Positions 34,585-42,815 of a stretch of DNA of 64,000 nucleotides are shown here, one piece after another. The stretch is taken from assembly GCA_964590725.1 (NCBI GenBank), contig CAZPWF010000002.1, positions 39,306 to 103,305 on the forward strand, in the 5' to 3' direction. Both the position numbers and the translations under genes were made by a program. Origin of the DNA: CAZPWF01 sp964590725 (GTDB lineage: Bacteria; Patescibacteriota; Saccharimonadia; Saccharimonadales; JACQNP01). Position 1 is the stretch's first letter, and each line of letters opens with the position of its first letter. The notes beneath the pieces are model-generated. The model saw only the letters and a program-made list of their open reading frames with translations, made no database searches and was not told the origin of the DNA.

Positions 34585-35835
34585 ATGACGTTATCTGAAG
34601 AACTGACGTGGCGAGGCTTTGTAAACCAAACCACACTACAAGATATAACAATCCTAGATGAGAAAAAGCTGAAATTTTATTGGGGAGTTGATCCAAGTGC
34701 GGCATCAATGCAGATCGGTAATTTAGCTGCCGCAATGATGGCTCGTGTCTTTATTAAGCACGGTTACATGCCTGTATTACTGGTTGGTGGGGCTACTGGA
34801 TTGATTGGCGATCCTGACGGCAAAGCACAAGAACGAGATCTGAAGTCTACTGACGAAGTCGAAAAGAATAAGAAATCGATCATAGAACAATATAAGCAAG
34901 TGTTTAAAGGTGCCAAATTTGATGTAGTTGATAATTATGATTGGTTCAAGGGGCTAGGTTATCTCGATTTCTTGAGAGAAATAGGTAAACATGTGCCATT
35001 GCGCCAAATGTTATCAAGAGACTTTGTTCAAGCTAGGATAGGTGAGGGTGGCGCTGGAATTAGTTACGCGGAGTTTAGCTATTCACTAATACAGGGTTAT
35101 GACTTTTTACACTTGTTTGAAGATAAGGGCGTAACCCTGCAGCTTAGTGGCGCTGATCAGTGGGGTAATAGTATTGCCGGCGTGGACCTTATTAGGCGTA
35201 AGACTGGTAAAGAAGCTCATGTTTGGACACTACCTCTTGTGGTTAACAAATCAACCGGTAAAAAATTTGGAAAAACTGAAGATGGGGCTGTTTGGCTCGA
35301 TTCTGATTTGACGAGTGTGTACAAATTTTATCAATTTTGGCTTAATGCAGACGATGATGGTGTAGAGGATTATTTGAAAATATACACCGACTTAACCGCA
35401 CCTGAAGTATTAAAAATAATGGAAGACTTTAATAAAGACCGTTCAGGTAGGATTGCTCAAAAAACACTTGCTCACGAGGTTACCAGGCTAGTTCATGGGG
35501 AGGATGCCGAAAGATCTGTTTCAAAAGTTACTGCAGTTTTGTTTGGCTCTCAAGAATATAACGAACTATCAGAATCTGATTTTGTTCTACTGAAACAAGA
35601 TTTAACTTCAGTCATAGTTAGCTTGGAAAGTAACTACATAAATTCTTTAGTTGATGCTGGCTTAGCAGGATCTAATTCTGAAGCCAGAAGATTCATTGAA
35701 CAAGGCGCAGTTTATGTTAATGGTAAACAAATAAAAATCGACGATAAAATCAGTTTGACAGATTTTATAGACGGCAAACACAGTGTTATACGTCGTGGGA
35801 AAAATAGTAATGCCGTTTTGCAATTAGCAGACTGA
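34585..35835 (+). CDS. tyrS: Tyrosyl-tRNA synthetase
   Basis: Charges tRNA-Tyr. The 416-residue class I synthetase has the N-terminal Rossmann domain (VGGATGLIGDPDGKAQERDL, split as VGGATGLIGDPDG and KAQERDL; FSYSLIQGYDFLHL; LSGADQWGNSIAGVDLIRR), a KMSKS-like KFGKTEDGAVWLD, and a C-terminal S4 RNA-binding domain (DAGLAGSNSEARRFIEQGAVYVNG). The HIGH signature is QIGN here (residues 43-46) where TyrRS normally has H-x-G-H. Everything else is conserved. Leaderless-type promoter. Confidence 0.96.
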   Translation: MTLSEELTWRGFVNQTTLQDITILDEKKLKFYWGVDPSAASMQIGNLAAAMMARVFIKHGYMPVLLVGGATGLIGDPDGKAQERDLKSTDEVEKNKKSIIEQYKQVFKGAKFDVVDNYDWFKGLGYLDFLREIGKHVPLRQMLSRDFVQARIGEGGAGISYAEFSYSLIQGYDFLHLFEDKGVTLQLSGADQWGNSIAGVDLIRRKTGKEAHVWTLPLVVNKSTGKKFGKTEDGAVWLDSDLTSVYKFYQFWLNADDDGVEDYLKIYTDLTAPEVLKIMEDFNKDRSGRIAQKTLAHEVTRLVHGEDAERSVSKVTAVLFGSQEYNELSESDFVLLKQDLTSVIVSLESNYINSLVDAGLAGSNSEARRFIEQGAVYVNGKQIKIDDKISLTDFIDGKHSVIRRGKNSNAVLQLAD

Positions 35836-35838
35836 GTG

Positions 35839-35844
35839 TATACT
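35839..35844 (+). promoter_or_regulatory. -10 box of the 35855 methyltransferase gene
   Basis: TATACT ending 10 nt before the ATG at 35855. It follows the tyrS stop closely. Confidence 0.45.
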
Positions 35845-35854
35845 ACTCCAAGTT

Positions 35855-36622
35855 ATGAATAAGACATCAAAGAAAAAAGCAGACCAATACAACGACCCAA
35901 AGCATAATTATCTTGAATATTGGGATGGACGCGACTACGAACATGAATCTGAAGAGTTAGCAATTACACGATTGCTAAATGGTAAGCATTTCCGTCATGC
36001 CGCCGATATTGGAGGTGGTTACGGTAGACTTTGTTTGCTGCTTGAGGAGTACGCCGATAAGGTGACGTTGGCGGAGCCATCACAACAACAGCTAGATATC
36101 GCAAAAGAATTCCTCAAAGAACACCCAGAAGTTGACAGGAAACTTACCCAGGCAGATGATCTTAACTTTACAGATGGAGAGTTAGATCTTATTACAATGA
36201 TTCGTGTAATGCATCATTTACCAGATCCTAGCACCGAGTTCAAAGAGTTAGCACGTGTGCTTGCAGATGATGGTTATTTGATACTAGAAGTGGCAAATTA
36301 TGCTCATGGCAGAAACCGAATTAAGCATATAATCAAAGGTAAAAAATTACCCGATGAGCCAGTAGACATACGTTCAGAGTCTCATAAGACTGATGATGAG
36401 ATAGCGTTCGTAAACCATAATCCAAAAACGGTTATTAAGCAGCTGTCACATGCAGGGCTTAAGGTTGAAAAAGTATTATCAGTCTCTAATCTTCGCAGTC
36501 AGAAGTTGAAAAAAGTGATGCCACAGTCCGTAATGTTGAGTATCGAACGCCTTATGCAGCCCACTTTAGCTAAGGCATACTTTGGCCCTAGTGTGTTCTT
36601 TCTTATAAAAAAAGCCCAATAG
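35855..36622 (+). CDS. Class I SAM-dependent methyltransferase
   Basis: A 255-residue soluble methylase. Motif I AADIGGGYGRLC binds S-adenosylmethionine; VTLAEPSQQQLDIA is motif II, and LDLITMIRVMHHLPDP is the motif IV/post region of Methyltransf_11 enzymes. The C-terminal part (RSQKLKKVMPQSVML) recalls quinone or small-molecule methylases, but the substrate cannot be assigned. It lies between tyrS and recG, with its own probable -10. Confidence 0.85.
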   Translation: MNKTSKKKADQYNDPKHNYLEYWDGRDYEHESEELAITRLLNGKHFRHAADIGGGYGRLCLLLEEYADKVTLAEPSQQQLDIAKEFLKEHPEVDRKLTQADDLNFTDGELDLITMIRVMHHLPDPSTEFKELARVLADDGYLILEVANYAHGRNRIKHIIKGKKLPDEPVDIRSESHKTDDEIAFVNHNPKTVIKQLSHAGLKVEKVLSVSNLRSQKLKKVMPQSVMLSIERLMQPTLAKAYFGPSVFFLIKKAQ

Positions 36623-36626
36623 ACTT

Positions 36627-36632
36627 TATACT
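36627..36632 (+). promoter_or_regulatory. -10 box of recG
   Basis: TATACT ending 8 nt before the recG ATG; no Shine-Dalgarno. Confidence 0.5.
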
Positions 36633-36640
36633 GTGTAGTA

Positions 36641-38674
36641 ATGGAGCTCAATCAGCCGATTACGGTTATAAAAGGTGTTGGTGATGTTTTAGCAAAAAAA
36701 TATGCCAAACTGGGTATTGAAAATATTGGCGATTTACTTGGGTTTGTTCCAAAACGATACGACGACTATTCACAAGTAGACGATATCGCTAAGATCAAAC
36801 CAGGTGTAGTCACTATAAAATGCCGCATACAGCACGTTACGGGCAAGTACGTTAGAAGAGGTATGCATATAACTGAAGCTGTTGCATCGGATGCAACAGG
36901 AAGCGTCCGACTCGTTTGGTTTAACCAACCTTATCGGGCCGGGGCAATATCAGCCAAGGATGAATACTTTGTTAGAGGAGACTTCGGATTGCGCCGACAA
37001 CACTTAGTTATTCAGAATCCGTCTACTGAACGAGTAAGTGATTTTCCTGTCAGTACCGCAAGAATCGTCCCGACTTACAAGCTTACAAAGGGACTTACAT
37101 CTTTACAGATAAGTAAAACAGTAAGAGCGTTAGTACCGATTATTATGGATCTTCCAGAGACTTTGCCGCGATGGTTGATTGATGAAGAAAAACTTATTAC
37201 ATTTGCTCAAGCAACTATGGCATTGCATTTCCCAGAGTCTGTTTATCAGATTGAACGGGCCAAGAAACGTCTCGGGTTCGAGGAGGTGTTTAGCCTAACT
37301 CTAGCCGCATTACTTAACAAATATGAATCTAATACAGAGTCAGCCTTGAATGTGCCATTTGTTGAGTCTAGAGCAAAGATGTTTGTTTCCAGCCTTGCGT
37401 TTAAGCTCACTGATGGACAAAGAAAAGTAATATGGCAGATTTACAAAGATATGCAGAAACCCCATCCCATGAACAGGCTAATAGAAGGAGACGTAGGTTC
37501 TGGCAAGACGGTAGTGGCTTGCATGGCTGCTGTAATGGTTATGGAAGCAAAGTACCAAGTTGCATTTATGGCGCCAACTGAAGTACTAGCACGACAGCAC
37601 GCAGAAACGATTTTCAAGCTGTTGGTTTCTATGAATTTAGAAAATAGTGTCGTCCTTTTAGTTGGCAGTATGTCGGCAAGACAAAAATCAGCTGCCCATA
37701 GCCGCATAAAGACTGGACACGCTAAATTTATAGTTGGTACGCATGCTTTACTGCAAGACGCAGTCATAGCTCACGATTTAGGTTTGATTATTATAGACGA
37801 GCAGCACAGATTTGGTGTCGAACAACGTAAAACCTTGCAATCAAAAGCAAAAAATATGCCGCATGTTTTGTCCTTGACCGCGACACCGATTCCGCGCAGT
37901 CTTGCTCTGACACTATACGGCGAACTAGATATCTCTATACTCAAAGACAAACCTGCTGATCGTAAGCCGATTATTACTAAAATAGTATCGCCGAACTCTC
38001 GAGCACAGATGAACTTACATATCTTGGAAGAGTTAAACAAAGGCAGGCAAGTTTATATTGTGTGTCCTATTATTACTGATTCGGTAACAAAAGCTGCGCG
38101 CTCAGTTGAAGTTGTATACAAAGAAATCACATCTAATTATAAAAAGAATAAAGTTGGCATGCTGCATGGAAAGATGAAGGCAGCAGAAAAAGATGAAGTT
38201 ATGCAATTATTTATCAAAGGAAAAATCGACATAATTGTAGCCACTACGGTTATAGAAGTTGGAATAGATGTGCCAAATGCTTCTGTCATGGTAATTGAAA
38301 ACGCCGACCAGTTTGGACTGGCTCAAATACATCAACTACGGGGTAGAGTTGGCCGTGATGAGCATCAGAGTTATTGTTATTTGGTTAGTTCTGACAGTAG
38401 AGCGCCAAGTCAACGTCTCAGGGCTTTAGAGCGGTCTAATGATGGATTTTCTCTTGCAGAGCTTGATCTTGAGCTTAGGGGGCCTGGTGCTATCTACGGA
38501 ACATTCCAACATGGTGCTTTGGATTTGCGTTATGCAAATCTTACTGATGTTGACTTGATTTCATCAGCTCGTGACGCTGCGCAGGAATTTATCGATCGAA
38601 ACGAAAACTTGCTAGAATATAAAGTATTGCATCGTAATGTAACTCAGCTGCGCTCAGTAACAAACCTAAACTAA
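36641..38674 (+). CDS. recG: ATP-dependent DNA helicase RecG
   Basis: Branch-migrating helicase that rescues stalled forks. The 677-residue protein has the N-terminal wedge/OB domain (VKSRIQ-type region, here TIKCRIQHVTGKYVRR), helicase motifs I (GDVGSGKT), Ia (APTEVLARQH), II (DEQHRFGVEQR), III (SLTATPIPRSLALTLYGE), V (ATTVIEVGIDVPNASVM) and VI (QLRGRVGRDEHQSYCYL), and the C-terminal TRG segment. Length is normal. It abuts the next gene with no gap. Confidence 0.96.
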   Translation: MELNQPITVIKGVGDVLAKKYAKLGIENIGDLLGFVPKRYDDYSQVDDIAKIKPGVVTIKCRIQHVTGKYVRRGMHITEAVASDATGSVRLVWFNQPYRAGAISAKDEYFVRGDFGLRRQHLVIQNPSTERVSDFPVSTARIVPTYKLTKGLTSLQISKTVRALVPIIMDLPETLPRWLIDEEKLITFAQATMALHFPESVYQIERAKKRLGFEEVFSLTLAALLNKYESNTESALNVPFVESRAKMFVSSLAFKLTDGQRKVIWQIYKDMQKPHPMNRLIEGDVGSGKTVVACMAAVMVMEAKYQVAFMAPTEVLARQHAETIFKLLVSMNLENSVVLLVGSMSARQKSAAHSRIKTGHAKFIVGTHALLQDAVIAHDLGLIIIDEQHRFGVEQRKTLQSKAKNMPHVLSLTATPIPRSLALTLYGELDISILKDKPADRKPIITKIVSPNSRAQMNLHILEELNKGRQVYIVCPIITDSVTKAARSVEVVYKEITSNYKKNKVGMLHGKMKAAEKDEVMQLFIKGKIDIIVATTVIEVGIDVPNASVMVIENADQFGLAQIHQLRGRVGRDEHQSYCYLVSSDSRAPSQRLRALERSNDGFSLAELDLELRGPGAIYGTFQHGALDLRYANLTDVDLISSARDAAQEFIDRNENLLEYKVLHRNVTQLRSVTNLN

Positions 38675-39508
38675 TTGAAAGTAGAATCAGTGTACTCAGG
38701 AACAACCCTTACTAAGTTTTCAGGAAGAGTCATCGGGGCTCATCAAAAAATTGATAGTACTGCACGTCGGCACTTGTCAAGAATCATTCCAGATGACACA
38801 TTATTCCCGAAGATTCGTCAGATTCTGGTGTTTGAGGGCAAGAATGGACCAGATGGGATAAAACGAAAAAGTCCTGCAAAGGACGAGCCATGGCACTATT
38901 ATAGCCCTTTTGATGACACCGATTCAGAGCTTATCAATATAATTGATGAACATTTTAAAGAACTTGTTCTTCAGCTTAAGGCCAATAACAGCGAACATGT
39001 TTCGTTTGAGGCTGCCTGGCTAGCTCATGCTATAGTCGACGGTCTCACTCCGGCTCACCACTACCCGTACGAAACCGAATTAACTGAACTGCGCGGAGGT
39101 AAAGGTAACGATACAAGAAATTCAGTTAAAGAAAAACTAGTTATACCGGGTGATACAAAACGAGAACTAGTAAAGAACAACTGGAAAATGTGGGGGCCAA
39201 AGGGTCTTATGTCTACGCACGGGTTCTTTGAGATCGGTGTTGCAACCTTGATAAAACCACTAACATTCAATGAAGCAGTCCCAAAGCTGAAAGATATTAA
39301 GAGAGTGCAGAAGATCGGTCCACTCGAGCTTTTCAAGCAGTCAGCCCGTGAGGTTGCGGTCTTGGAAATGTATGAAATGTATTATAAAAAAGGTTGGACA
39401 CCGAAGTTGGCATGGCAAGTAAGGCACAAGCTTGGTCCGATCATGGTACAAACAGTTACATTAACTTGGTATCTGGCACTCGTTGAGGCGGGTATCGTGG
39501 ATGATTAA
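38675..39508 (+). CDS. Putative zinc-dependent phospholipase C-like protein
   Basis: A 277-residue protein, not firmly identified. Histidine/aspartate spacing resembles the all-helical zinc phospholipase C/P1 nuclease fold: GAHQKID...RRHLSR near the N-terminus, EPWHYYSPFDD, and the helix FEAAWLAHAIVDGLTPAHHYPY (split: AHAIVDGLTPAHH), an HxxxD...H-type pattern. There is no signal peptide, unlike secreted phospholipases, so it could be cytosolic. TTG start directly follows the recG stop and the stop directly precedes the rsmD ATG: an operon. The fold assignment is inference from motif spacing. Confidence 0.65.
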   Translation: MKVESVYSGTTLTKFSGRVIGAHQKIDSTARRHLSRIIPDDTLFPKIRQILVFEGKNGPDGIKRKSPAKDEPWHYYSPFDDTDSELINIIDEHFKELVLQLKANNSEHVSFEAAWLAHAIVDGLTPAHHYPYETELTELRGGKGNDTRNSVKEKLVIPGDTKRELVKNNWKMWGPKGLMSTHGFFEIGVATLIKPLTFNEAVPKLKDIKRVQKIGPLELFKQSAREVAVLEMYEMYYKKGWTPKLAWQVRHKLGPIMVQTVTLTWYLALVEAGIVDD

Positions 39509-40042
39509 ATGCGAATAATTGCTGGCACATTAGGTGGGCGATTGTTTGAATCACCGCATACAAACAGAACGCATCCTATGTCTGATAAGATTCGTGGAGC
39601 ATTATTTAATGTATTGGGCTCCCTAGACGGAATGGCTGTACTAGATGCTTTTGCGGGAAGTGGAGCCGTAGGCTTTGAAGCGATTAGCCGTGGCGCTAGC
39701 CAAGCAACACTCATAGAGATCGATAAAGATGCGTATCGAACTATACAAGATAATATCAAGATTCTGAATGTAGAAGACAGAGTGTTAGCTATTCGAGGAA
39801 ATATAAAAAGTTGGGCAAGTAATAACAGAGCTCGTATGTATGATGTTGTAATTTGTGACCCGCCATATGATGCCGTACTAGAAAATTTAATATTCAAAAT
39901 CTCTCGTTTAACAGCTGACAATGGCATACTGGTCCTTTCTTGGCCAATCAGTGAGCCAATTCCGGATGTACCAGAAATGCATATAGCAAGACATAAAGCA
40001 TATGGTAATGCTACGCTGGTCTTTTATAAAAGAATCAAGTAA
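39509..40042 (+). CDS. rsmD: 16S rRNA (guanine-966 N2)-methyltransferase
   Basis: RsmD methylates G966 of 16S rRNA. The 177-residue protein has the family N-terminus MRIIAGTLGGR, RTHPMSDKIRGALFNVL, SAM motif I DAFAGSGAVGFEAISRGA and the catalytic DPPYD (motif IV), with a C-terminal HKAYGNATLVFYKR. Length and motifs match. Last gene of recG-orf-rsmD, with zero intergenic space before it. The tRNA-Leu gene follows. Confidence 0.95.
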   Translation: MRIIAGTLGGRLFESPHTNRTHPMSDKIRGALFNVLGSLDGMAVLDAFAGSGAVGFEAISRGASQATLIEIDKDAYRTIQDNIKILNVEDRVLAIRGNIKSWASNNRARMYDVVICDPPYDAVLENLIFKISRLTADNGILVLSWPISEPIPDVPEMHIARHKAYGNATLVFYKRIK

Positions 40043-40079
40043 AATCAAACTTTGTTAGATTGTGATTACTTTACATTTC

Positions 40080-40164
40080 GGGGATGTGGTGAAATTGGTA
40101 TACACGCGTGCCTTAGGAGCACGTGCCGCAAGGCGTGAAGGTTCAAGTCCTTTCATCCCCACCA
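40080..40164 (+). tRNA. tRNA-Leu, anticodon TAG
   Basis: Acceptor GGGGATG pairs with CATCCCC; D-arm with AAATTGGTAT; anticodon arm CGTGC-CTTAGGA-GCACG gives anticodon TAG; a long variable arm (class II) and T-loop GTTCAAGTC follow. The discriminator A is at 40161 and CCA is encoded (40162-40164). It reads CUN leucine codons. Confidence 0.97.
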
Positions 40165-40170
40165 AGCATA

Positions 40171-40195
40171 AGCACTTTTGAAAAAGTGCTTTTTT
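40171..40195 (+). terminator. Intrinsic terminator after tRNA-Leu
   Basis: AGCACTTTT and AAAAGTGCT form a 9-bp stem with a very short loop, followed by five to six T. Confidence 0.85.
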
Positions 40196-40203
40196 GTTAT
40201 CAT
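40195..40203 (+). promoter_or_regulatory. Extended -10 promoter of the 40210 methyltransferase
   Basis: TGT plus TATCAT (40198-40203) ending 6 nt before the ATG at 40210, directly downstream of the tRNA terminator. Confidence 0.5.
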
Positions 40204-40209
40204 TACTGC

Positions 40210-40887
40210 ATGAATAATGATTGCGAAGAAGCCCAAAAACTGTACGACGAGCAGTCAGACGAATGGGCAAAGAGGCAATCGGCAAATCCTGCCATCCACG
40301 ATTTGCGTGGCATTGTTTATAAGCTGGCGAATGTGAGTAGTGGCAGCACTATCCTTTTCGCAGGATGTGGTGACGGCAAAGAATGCGCAAAGGCCTCTGC
40401 CCTAGGCGCAATAGTCACTGGTATTGATGTCAGTACCAAGAATATTGATATGGCACTAGCCCTCGGGCTCAAGAACGCAACACATCAAGTCATGGACATT
40501 CAAAATCTATCGTTTGATGATAAGCAATTTGACACTGTTATTTCAATTCTTGCCATTATGTACGTAAGGGACATTGATGCAGCTCTTGCCGGTTTTAAGA
40601 GAGTCTTACGAGACAACGGACAAATAATCGTCGCTGTTCCTCACCCTGTTATTAAAATGATGAAGTACAACAGCCAGGAAGATTACTTTTTAAGGGGAAA
40701 GCAATACGAAACATGGCAAGGCATCAAACGATTTAACTACTACCGGCTCTTTGAAGACTATGTCGATGCATTTATGAGAGCCGGGCTGAATATAACCAGA
40801 CTACTGGAGCCAAAACAAATAACTAGCCAAGAAGAGAAAGTCCAATATCCACACTTTGCGGTGTTCGAACTAACTAAAGCTCGTTAA
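40210..40887 (+). CDS. Class I SAM-dependent methyltransferase
   Basis: A 225-residue soluble methylase of Methyltransf_11/25 type. SAM motif I is ILFAGCGDGKECAKASALGA (FAGCGDG), followed by VTGIDVSTKNIDMA, MDIQNLSFDDKQFDTVIS and RVLRDNGQIIVAVPHP. The end is compatible with ubiquinone/trans-aconitate-like small-molecule methylases, substrate unknown. The start at 40210 follows an extended -10; the longer frame from 40123 runs through the tRNA gene and is rejected. Confidence 0.85.
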   Translation: MNNDCEEAQKLYDEQSDEWAKRQSANPAIHDLRGIVYKLANVSSGSTILFAGCGDGKECAKASALGAIVTGIDVSTKNIDMALALGLKNATHQVMDIQNLSFDDKQFDTVISILAIMYVRDIDAALAGFKRVLRDNGQIIVAVPHPVIKMMKYNSQEDYFLRGKQYETWQGIKRFNYYRLFEDYVDAFMRAGLNITRLLEPKQITSQEEKVQYPHFAVFELTKAR

Positions 40888-41069
40888 TGGAGCGTAACTA
40901 TACGCAACGCTAGTAGTAGCCAGCAGCCTTATCAGCTCCTAGTAGCAACCCTTCAGAAGGTCACGCACTTGGTTCAGAAAATCTCCACCCAAGTCAATTA
41001 TTTCGAATTCAGTTTCTTATCTGGCTTTTTTACTTGACCAAGTTTACTCCGTTTTTCGACATATGAATG

Positions 41070-41075
41070 TATAAT
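41070..41075 (+). promoter_or_regulatory. -10 box of hisS
   Basis: Perfect TATAAT ending 7 nt before the hisS ATG at 41083; leaderless. The 180 bp before it hold no gene and no T-box that I can recognise. Confidence 0.6.
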
Positions 41076-41082
41076 CAATTAA

Positions 41083-42315
41083 ATGGCATTACCAACACAA
41101 TCATACAAAGGCACCAGGGATTTTTATCCAGATGAGATGCGCATCCGCAAGTGGATGTTCGAAAAATGGCGGAATGTTTGCGAAAGCTTTGGCTATGAAG
41201 AGTATGATGGACCGATTTTAGAATCCCTTGAATTATATTCATCAAAGACAAGTGACGAGATTGTAAACGAGCAGACATATAGTTTTACTGATCGTGGTGA
41301 CCGCAAAGTCGTCATGCGTCCAGAAATGACGCCAACGGTTAGCCGTATGGTCGCTGCCAAGCGTCAAGAGTTAGCCTATCCGCTCCGCATGTATAGTATT
41401 CCAAACTGTTTTCGATATGAACGTCCTCAGAAAGGTCGTTTACGAGAGTTCTGGCAACTTAATGTTGATATTTTCGGAGTTGAGGGTGTAAGTGCTGAAG
41501 TAGAAATGATTTTGATGATCGATAGACTAATGAAAACTTTCGATGCAACTGAAAGTATGTATGAAATCCGAATCAACTCCAGAACACTTTTAAATATCGC
41601 CATCGAAGCATCAAAAGTAAAAACCAGCACGACAGATGTGATCAGACTGATAGATGCTTTTGACAAACTAGATAGAAATGAGTTCATAAGCAAGCTTACC
41701 GACAATGTTGAAGATTCGAATTCTTTGATGAATTTCCTGGAAGGAGAAAACAAAGACTTAGCAATGACAGATTTGATCGAGTCACTTCAACTCGCAGGCG
41801 TTAATAACGTTCGATTTGTGCCAACAGTTGCACGGGGATTTGACTACTATACAGATATTGTTTTTGAAGTTTTTGACACTAATCCAGAAAACAACCGTTC
41901 AATGTTTGGCGGCGGTCGATATAACGGCCTGGTTGGCGCATTTGGCGTCGAGCCTGTTCCTACGGTGGGTTTTGGTATGGGTGACGCCACGTTCTTTAAT
42001 TTTCTAGAGAGCAACAATTTATTACCAGAAATTAAACCGGAGACAGATATCTACATTGCGACAATTGGTGGAGTTGAAGTGCAGGCTCAGGAAATCGCTC
42101 AAGTTCTACGTACGAACGGCAAAAATGTTGCTGTTGATTTGTCAGGTAAAAAGTTAGATAAACAAATTAAAACTGCTGACAAAAAAGGCATCAAATATGT
42201 TTTGTTTGTGGGAGAACAAGAACTAGAGACGGGAAAATTTAATTTGAAAAATATTGACTCAGGAGAAGAGCAGTTAGTTGACCTAGAAACATTGATTAAT
42301 AGTTTGGGCAAATAG
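41083..42315 (+). CDS. hisS: Histidyl-tRNA synthetase
   Basis: Charges tRNA-His; class II synthetase, 410 aa. Seen: YKGTRDFYPDEMRIR, motif 1 region, motif 2 FRYERPQKGRLREFWQLNVDIFG, the HisRS signatures (VARGFDYYTDIVFEVF; GGGRYNGLVGAFG) and motif 3 (PTVGFGMGD), then the C-terminal anticodon-binding domain (VQAQEIAQVLRTNGKNVAVDL; KQIKTADKKGIKYVLFVGEQE). Length is normal. The next gene starts 6 nt after the stop. Confidence 0.97.
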   Translation: MALPTQSYKGTRDFYPDEMRIRKWMFEKWRNVCESFGYEEYDGPILESLELYSSKTSDEIVNEQTYSFTDRGDRKVVMRPEMTPTVSRMVAAKRQELAYPLRMYSIPNCFRYERPQKGRLREFWQLNVDIFGVEGVSAEVEMILMIDRLMKTFDATESMYEIRINSRTLLNIAIEASKVKTSTTDVIRLIDAFDKLDRNEFISKLTDNVEDSNSLMNFLEGENKDLAMTDLIESLQLAGVNNVRFVPTVARGFDYYTDIVFEVFDTNPENNRSMFGGGRYNGLVGAFGVEPVPTVGFGMGDATFFNFLESNNLLPEIKPETDIYIATIGGVEVQAQEIAQVLRTNGKNVAVDLSGKKLDKQIKTADKKGIKYVLFVGEQELETGKFNLKNIDSGEEQLVDLETLINSLGK

Positions 42316-42321
42316 CATAGC

Positions 42322-42771
42322 ATGACTGCCTCAAATCATGTCATCACAGGCGTTCTGATCGGAGCAGTAATAACAAACCCAGTGGCTATTCCTATCGCTT
42401 TCTTAGCTCATTTTGCTCTTGATGCGTTGCCTCATTTTGGGTTGAATGAACATACTGACAGAAAGTTTCTAGTTGTTTTAAGTATGGATGCTGGGCTTGC
42501 TGCGGCATTGTTGCTAGTACTTTTTATTTTGCAGCCCAATTATTGGCCAATAATTGTTGCTTCAGGAATAGCGTGCGCTAGCCCAGATCTTATGTGGTTC
42601 CCTCGATGGATATTGGAGCTTCAGGGCAAAAAACCGAAACCTATGGGACCAATTGCCCGATTTCATGCCAAAATTCAATGGGCAGAACGACAGCGGTGGT
42701 GGGGTTTACTTTCTGAGTTAATCTGGTTCGGGACTATGTTTATACTAGCTGGCCGAACTTTAACTTTCTAA
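42322..42771 (+). CDS. Small multi-pass membrane protein
   Basis: A 149-residue hydrophobic protein with four transmembrane helices (about 7-25, 49-68, 75-90 and 130-146). The His/Asp residues in AHFALDALPHFG and the following D recall YdjM/DUF457-type membrane metal-dependent hydrolases, which have a similar HxxxD pattern; the match is weak. It follows hisS by 6 nt, so is probably in its operon. Role unknown. Confidence 0.7.
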   Translation: MTASNHVITGVLIGAVITNPVAIPIAFLAHFALDALPHFGLNEHTDRKFLVVLSMDAGLAAALLLVLFILQPNYWPIIVASGIACASPDLMWFPRWILELQGKKPKPMGPIARFHAKIQWAERQRWWGLLSELIWFGTMFILAGRTLTF

Positions 42772-42798
42772 ATTAGGCTAGAAAAGTAGGTCATCATC

Positions 42799-42807
42799 TG
42801 TTAGAGT
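42799..42807 (+). promoter_or_regulatory. Extended -10 promoter of tig
   Basis: TGT plus TAGAGT (42802-42807), ending 8 nt before the ATG at 42816. Confidence 0.45.
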
Positions 42808-42815
42808 GTTTACCT

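Noticed and set aside
40123..40209. Extension of the methyltransferase frame
   Set aside because: It runs through tRNA-Leu and its terminator.
40888..41082. T-box riboswitch upstream of hisS
   Set aside because: No conserved T-box sequence, AGTA box or terminator/antiterminator pair, and the -10 next to the ATG argues for a leaderless transcript.
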